NCBI RefSeq assembly: GCF_030651745.1
Contig: NZ_JAUSCC010000064.1
Location: 1 to 16,311, forward strand
Reading direction: 5' to 3'
DNA: 16,311 bases
From: Methylophaga sp.
GTDB lineage: Bacteria; Pseudomonadota; Gammaproteobacteria; Nitrosococcales; Methylophagaceae
The notes below the pieces were generated by a model. It saw only the letters and a list, made by a program, of their open reading frames with translations, was not told the DNA's origin and searched no databases. Within the stretch, counting starts at the first letter, position 1. Each line of letters opens with the position of its first letter. Shown one piece after another: positions 12,974 to 16,311 of the stretch. A program made the position numbers and the translations under genes.

Positions 12974-13735
12974 TTATGCCAAAACTTTGACAGGCAATTC
13001 CATCTGTGCATTCAAACATTGGCCGTGTAAGTGGCCGCTTTGGTCGCTGGCAAGGTAAAGATATGCCGGTATGACAGCGCAGGGTTCAGGCAAGTGTTGA
13101 GGGTCAGCAGCAGGGTAAACTCTGGCATGCAATTTGGTTTTTACCTGACCGGGATCGATACAATTGACCCGGACTTTTCCAGCGTCTTCCATTTCCAGAG
13201 ATAACTGGTGGCAAAAACATTCTAAAGCGGCTTTGCTAAGGCCATAAGCGCCGCGATACGCTTTATCATGTTGACTGTCCGTGGTGAAAATAATAAAGCT
13301 TTGTTGCTCAGTGGATTGCAATAAGTGAAGACAGGCGTGAGTCAGTAAATAAGTAGCCGTCAGATTTACTTGCAGGGTTTCTGTCCACTGTTTGATGTCT
13401 TGATTGGCGATTGGAGCTAACTGGCCGACATCTGCTGCACAATGAACCAAGCCATCAAGCCGGCCAAAGGTATCTTTGATGGTTTGAGCAAGTTGCTGGT
13501 AATCCTCGGCAGTTGCGCCTCTGAAATCCACCGGAAAAATAGCTGGTTCAATTCCAGTTTCTTGCAGGATAACGTCGTACAGCTTTTCTAACTGGGCAAT
13601 GTTTTTATCGAGCAAAATGATGGTTGCACCATGTCTGGCGTAAGCCATGGCAACTTCGCTACCGATGCCGCCAAGGGCACCGGTAACCAGGACAACCTTA
13701 TTGCTGAGAATAGATTGCTCAGCTTGGGACAACAT
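12974..13735 (-). CDS. YciK-like short-chain dehydrogenase/reductase
   Basis: Rossmann-fold oxidoreductase of the SDR family, closest in layout to E. coli YciK, whose substrate is unknown. The 253 residues show the cofactor motif TGALGGIG (19-26), QVN with the conserved Asn124, and the catalytic YGLSK with Tyr164 and Lys168; VNCIDPGQVKTKL follows. Asp43 at the end of the second strand (LLDKN) suggests NAD rather than NADP; YciK has Gly-Arg there. The NNAG motif is HCAA (98-101), and the segment that carries the catalytic serine in YciK (FTSSSVGR) reads FTTDSQHD here with a two-residue deletion, so activity may be altered. A GTG lies one codon before the chosen ATG. Eight bases separate it from the lipoprotein gene, implying an operon. 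Confidence 0.85.
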   Translation of the reverse strand: MLSQAEQSILSNKVVLVTGALGGIGSEVAMAYARHGATIILLDKNIAQLEKLYDVILQETGIEPAIFPVDFRGATAEDYQQLAQTIKDTFGRLDGLVHCAADVGQLAPIANQDIKQWTETLQVNLTATYLLTHACLHLLQSTEQQSFIIFTTDSQHDKAYRGAYGLSKAALECFCHQLSLEMEDAGKVRVNCIDPGQVKTKLHARVYPAADPQHLPEPCAVIPAYLYLASDQSGHLHGQCLNAQMELPVKVLA

Positions 13736-13743
13736 CACTGACT

Positions 13744-14106
13744 TTATTCAGATTTTGGAACGATACGGCCGTAGGTGACTTTACCATCTAACAATTGAGC
13801 AATGATTAACGCATCATCATTGTGCCATTCCAGTGTTTCCATGTTCATTTGGTCTAAGGTTCTTTCTTGAGCAATATCAGGTTCGCCGTAAGCTGAGATA
13901 AGTTCATCTCGTGACATACCAGCTTGGATGGCATTTGCACTGTCACCAGTTGCTTCTGCTGCTTCAGGTGCAGATTCAACTGTTGCAGGAGCAGTAGTCT
14001 CTGTTTCGCCGCTATCGGTAACAGCGGTATCGCTTTCATTACTGCAGGCAATCAGTGCCATGCTCAGAAAAAGACCGGTAAAAATTAAACGCATACGATT
14101 TAACAT
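13744..14106 (-). CDS. Small lipoprotein with SmpA/OmlA-like C-terminal domain
   Basis: A 120-residue predicted lipoprotein. The N-terminus has a short basic and hydrophobic signal with lipobox LIAC, acylated at Cys21; the next residue is Ser, which favours outer-membrane sorting. Residues 22-58 are an acidic, Thr/Ala/Glu/Ser-rich linker. The C-terminal part (about 59-115), with IQAGMSRDELISAYGEPD, an LEW and LLDGKVTYG, resembles the BamE/SmpA/OmlA or DUF3862 fold. It is not BamE itself by sequence as far as I can see. Function is unknown. A ribosome site GAGGGG precedes the ATG by six to seven bases, and an extended -10 promoter lies upstream. It leads a likely two-gene unit with the dehydrogenase. 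Confidence 0.82.
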   Translation of the reverse strand: MLNRMRLIFTGLFLSMALIACSNESDTAVTDSGETETTAPATVESAPEAAEATGDSANAIQAGMSRDELISAYGEPDIAQERTLDQMNMETLEWHNDDALIIAQLLDGKVTYGRIVPKSE

Positions 14107-14143
14107 GACATCCCCTCTTTAGGTTTAAATAGACTAATTGGCG

Positions 14144-14172
14144 AGTATAACAAGCAATTACAAGTATATCGA
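14144..14172 (-). promoter_or_regulatory. Sigma-70-type promoter of the lipoprotein gene
   Basis: On the minus strand, -35 TCGATA (14167-14172) and -10 TATACT (14144-14149) are separated by 17 bases. The -10 is extended by TGT directly before it. Transcription would start near 14137, about 30 bases before the ATG at 14106. The promoter lies just outside the edge of the repeat element at 14180. Confidence 0.6.
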
Positions 14173-14179
14173 CATGTTG

Positions 14180-14311
14180 TTAGGGCTTATTTATTTTTCA
14201 TATCCACCACTGCTGGCGGCTATTTTTGTGTCCGGTAAGGCGGAAAGCGCGCAGTGTAGCTGTTCTACATAAGCGATTGACAACGCTGTCGGAGGTAAAA
14301 ATAGCCCCAGC
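14180..14311 (+). repeat. Repeat unit A (33-bp terminal segment plus 100-bp hairpin)
   Basis: Starts with TTAGGGCTTATTT at 14180. The hairpin spans 14212-14311: its outer stem pairs 14212-14227 with 14297-14311 (15 pairs, one bulged C at 14217) and continues weakly through TCCG/CGGA (14231-14234 with 14290-14293). At the centre, TGTAG (14255-14259) pairs with CTACA (14265-14269) around the loop CTGTT. Conserved blocks shared with unit B are AAGGC (14237-14241), the central hairpin, and CAACGC (14281-14286). Confidence 0.8.
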
Positions 14312-14318
14312 CCATTGG

Positions 14319-14450
14319 GTTGTGACTGAAAGAGCGCCGCTCCGCGTTGCTCGTCGTTTGTTTAGAATAACTAAATTGCCCTTCTCGTGCCTTGATTGGC
14401 GCTCTTTCAGCTCACAACAGAGGCGGGGATGAAAGAAAAATAAACCCTAA
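14319..14450 (-). repeat. Repeat unit B (inverted copy, 33-bp terminal segment plus 100-bp hairpin)
   Basis: Read on the minus strand from 14450, it starts TTAGGGTTTATTT. The hairpin spans 14319-14418: the outer stem pairs 14319-14338 with 14398-14418 (20 pairs, one bulged C at 14411). The central hairpin on the minus strand is TTTAG-TTATT-CTAAA (14375-14361). AAGGC (from 14393) and CAACGC (from 14349) fall at the same offsets as in unit A. Its outer end covers the hpnE stop codon at 14447-14449. Confidence 0.8.
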
Positions 14451-15730
14451 GGTAAATTTCCCACTAAAATATTTTCTGCTGCGCGATAGCCATTCATTAC
14501 AGCACTTTCCAAAGTGGCTGGATAAGGATTTTCAGCATAGTCTCCGGCGATCCATAACCGTTCGATGGCTGTTTTGCAGCTGGGTCTTTGGCTGTTTTCA
14601 ACCACTCCGCAACAGAATGTAGCTCTTTTTTCACGTATGACATGTACCGCCAGATATTTGTCAGGTAACTCGAGTAAAAGTTTTGTTAGCTCTAAAACGA
14701 CCTGGGTAACTAATTGCTGTTTAGTGAAGGATTCATGCTCGCCCGGGCCACTAATAACAACGGCAATTAATCCGGGAGATTGATCGGAACGGTCGAATAC
14801 CCACTGCGGCAGGGAATTGCTCAAACCGATAATAGGGGCTTTCAGGCGAAATGTTGATGAATATTGCAGATAGACGGTGCTTATTGGGTAGTCAGTAACT
14901 TTCGGAAGATTAAGCTGCTTACCTAAAAGTTTATAAAGAATGTTGGGTGAAACGGCTACAATAACGTTGTCAGCAGCAATATATTCGTCTGTGCTGGTTA
15001 CGATTCCAACGACTTTACCGCTGTCGATAACAATTTTCTCAACGCGGGTTTGCAGTCTGATTTCGCCACCGTGGCTGGAGATAAATTGCATAGCGGGTTC
15101 GGGGATTAATTCACCCAAAGGTTTTTTCGGGATCAGTAAGTCGGCAGCTTTTCTATTTGAAGCCAGACTGTCTTTCAACGTTGTTGCGAAAACACTGGCC
15201 GATGCCTGTTCTATTGGCGTATTCATGATCGCCAGACATAACGGAATCCATAACTGTGAAATGAGTCGTGGGGATTGCCCAGTCTGCTGGCACCACTGAG
15301 CCACCGTTATGTTCTGCGTTTTGGATGTTGCACTAAACTGACGGGCTAAACGCAAAAAGCTCATCAACCCCTGCCAGCCCAGACTGGAATAAATTGACGG
15401 TAATATTGCGAGTGGCCAAGGTATGGCCGGGTGGAGAGCTAACCGTAGTGGTGCAAAGTGCGGATCGAGGATTTGCAAATCCAATGCTTTGCGTTGAAAA
15501 ACGCTGCTTTCATCGATGGCTATTCTATCGAGAAGATCCAACATATTCTGATAAGCACCGATCATCAAATGCTGGCCATTATCAATGTCGATACCCTGCC
15601 ATTTGACTGTTCGCGCCCGTCCACCAAGTTGTTTAGCGGCTTCTAAAACGATGGGCTTTTGACCCGCTTCAGCTAGACGAACCGCAGCAGCAAGACCACT
15701 CCAACCACCACCAATTATGATGTGCTGCAT
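14447..15730 (-). CDS. hpnE: Hydroxysqualene dehydroxylase HpnE
   Basis: FAD-dependent amine-oxidase/phytoene-desaturase-type enzyme. In the HpnCDE route it reduces hydroxysqualene to squalene, the last step from farnesyl diphosphate. The 427 residues include an N-terminal dinucleotide motif IIGGGWSGLAAAVRLAEAG with a Glu at the end of the second strand (VLEA), then LGGRARTV, DNGQHLMIGAY, the mid-domain LWIPLCLAIMNTP, and the C-terminal FAD contact LWIAGDYAENPYPATLESAV. I start at the ATG 15730, one base after the hpnD stop, matching where homologues begin; a GTG at 15763 would add 11 unlike residues and overlap hpnD. No clear ribosome site is seen, so translation is probably coupled to hpnD. 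The stop lies inside a repeat edge. Confidence 0.9.
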   Translation of the reverse strand: MQHIIIGGGWSGLAAAVRLAEAGQKPIVLEAAKQLGGRARTVKWQGIDIDNGQHLMIGAYQNMLDLLDRIAIDESSVFQRKALDLQILDPHFAPLRLALHPAIPWPLAILPSIYSSLGWQGLMSFLRLARQFSATSKTQNITVAQWCQQTGQSPRLISQLWIPLCLAIMNTPIEQASASVFATTLKDSLASNRKAADLLIPKKPLGELIPEPAMQFISSHGGEIRLQTRVEKIVIDSGKVVGIVTSTDEYIAADNVIVAVSPNILYKLLGKQLNLPKVTDYPISTVYLQYSSTFRLKAPIIGLSNSLPQWVFDRSDQSPGLIAVVISGPGEHESFTKQQLVTQVVLELTKLLLELPDKYLAVHVIREKRATFCCGVVENSQRPSCKTAIERLWIAGDYAENPYPATLESAVMNGYRAAENILVGNLP

Positions 15731-15731
15731 G

Positions 15732-16311
15732 TTATTTGTAGCTTTTAGCGAGCTTTTTTTCACGTCTAAAGGTGCACCAGGCCAGCCATAATTTACGGAT
15801 GGGGGTGAGAGAGATACGCTGTTTCATCACCTGAAAATTATCTCGAGCAATTTCCTGCAAGGTGGTTCGGTAGATTTCAGCCATAATCAGCGCAGTAAAC
15901 TGATGCTGCCGATCTTGTTCAGGTAACAGCTGTAAGGCTTCCTGATAAAACTGTTCAGCGCGTTGGGTCTGGAATTGAAGCAATTCCGTCAACGCATCGG
16001 TTTGTTGCAAATCCAAAATACTTTGTTCCGTGACACCAAACTGCTGCATCTCGTCTAATGGCAGATAAATCCGCCCACGTTCGGCATCTTCACGAACATC
16101 ACGAATGATATTGGTCAGTTGAAATGCAAGGCCCAGTTTTTCGGCGAACTTTAAGGTCTTGCGATCGGTAAAACCGAAGATCTGTGCTGAAAGCAGGCCG
16201 ACAACACTGGCAACACGGTGACAATATAAGGCTAGGTTTTTATAGGCTGGATAACGATGTTGGCTTAAATCCATTTCCATGCCGTCAATGATCTCGTGGA
16301 AATATTCTTCA
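15732..16311 (-). CDS. hpnD: Presqualene diphosphate synthase HpnD (5' end outside window)
   Basis: Trans-isoprenyl synthase of the squalene/phytoene synthase family. HpnD condenses two farnesyl diphosphates to presqualene diphosphate, which HpnC and HpnE then convert to squalene. Only the C-terminal 192 codons are in view; the frame is open to the window edge and reads EEYFHEIIDGMEMDL, so the ATG at 16280 is internal. Visible are YCHRVASVVGLLSAQIFGF and the second aspartate-rich region LAFQLTNIIRDVREDAERGR, which binds magnesium and diphosphate, then IYLPLDEM. The aspartate-rich first motif lies beyond the edge. The tail is rich in Arg and Lys. It overlaps nothing and ends one base before hpnE. 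The alternatives HpnC or phytoene synthase are less likely given the hpnE neighbour and the DGMEMDL segment. Confidence 0.87.
   Translation of the reverse strand, partial: EEYFHEIIDGMEMDLSQHRYPAYKNLALYCHRVASVVGLLSAQIFGFTDRKTLKFAEKLGLAFQLTNIIRDVREDAERGRIYLPLDEMQQFGVTEQSILDLQQTDALTELLQFQTQRAEQFYQEALQLLPEQDRQHQFTALIMAEIYRTTLQEIARDNFQVMKQRISLTPIRKLWLAWCTFRREKKLAKSYK

Larger units (their letters stand above)
14180..14450. repeat. 271-bp composite inverted repeat of two hairpin units
   Basis: Two 132-bp units face each other with the symmetry axis at 14315, inside the palindrome CCCATTGGG (14311-14319). Comparing the + strand from 14180 with the - strand from 14450, the halves align without a gap over 136 positions with 78 identities by hand count. 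Identity is highest at the ends (26 of the outer 33 bases) and around the central small hairpins, lowest in the outer stems. No open reading frame with family similarity lies inside. It fills most of the gap between hpnE and the lipoprotein gene. It could be a mobile BIME/MITE-like element or a structured RNA/DNA element; origin unknown. Confidence 0.8.

Noticed and set aside
14226..14432. Short + strand open reading frame across the repeat units
   Set aside because: Low-complexity translation, no family similarity, GTG-type start without a ribosome site, and it follows the palindromic structure.
14180..14450. Integron attC-like recombination sites
   Set aside because: The hairpins with a bulged base recall attC, but proper GTTRRRY/RYYYAAC core sites are not found at both ends and no integrase or cassette is present.
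14180..14450. Intrinsic terminator for hpnE
   Set aside because: The stems are very long, and neither hairpin is followed by a T tract in the direction of hpnE transcription.
15743..15754. 12-base match TTTTAGCGAGCT to 2002-2013
   Set aside because: Matches of this length occur by chance within a 16-kb window, and one copy is inside hpnD coding sequence.
15761..15763. GTG start for hpnE
   Set aside because: It would add 11 residues with no homology and overlap hpnD; the ATG at 15730 matches family N-termini.

Overview
The window looks like chromosomal DNA of a gammaproteobacterium with moderate G+C. Protein sequences resemble E. coli and Pseudomonas homologues (GapA, PykA, TktA, SerS and RluB types). 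A Calvin-type class II aldolase beside tkt-gap-pgk-pyk, and hpnD/hpnE squalene genes, suggest a methylotroph or chemolithotroph of the Methylophaga/Piscirickettsiaceae kind. The genus is inference; no rRNA or other marker is present.

Region 1 (2-7037, + strand) is a central carbon block: transketolase, GAPDH, phosphoglycerate kinase, pyruvate kinase and fructose-bisphosphate aldolase. Two strong intrinsic terminators, after tkt and after gap, split it into units: tkt / gap / pgk-pyk-fba. The enzymes interconvert sugar phosphates and trioses down to pyruvate, and serve C5/C6 rearrangement as in the ribulose monophosphate or Calvin cycles.

Region 2 (7124-11961, + strand) is a tightly packed housekeeping run: the fluoride channel crcB, a DUF190 protein, serS, a site-2 protease family membrane peptidase, trpS and rluB. 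Several genes touch or overlap, and no terminator is seen between them. The scpA-scpB pair that often lies between trpS and rluB in related bacteria is absent.

Region 3 (11958-14106, - strand) holds a GGDEF diguanylate cyclase, whose stop codon overlaps that of rluB tail to tail, then a YciK-like short-chain dehydrogenase with altered active-site motifs, and a small lipoprotein with its own extended -10 promoter.

Region 4 (14107-14446) is a 340-bp gene-free stretch. Most of it is a 271-bp symmetrical element: two 132-bp units in inverted orientation around a 9-bp palindrome at 14311-14319. Each unit contains a 100-bp hairpin. The two hairpins share conserved motifs but have different outer stems, each complementary to itself. 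This is the most unusual thing in the window. Its edge supplies the stop codon of hpnE.

Region 5 (14447-16311, - strand) is the end of a squalene operon: hpnD (cut by the window edge) followed by hpnE, one base apart. Together with hpnC, which is not in view, these would make squalene from farnesyl diphosphate.
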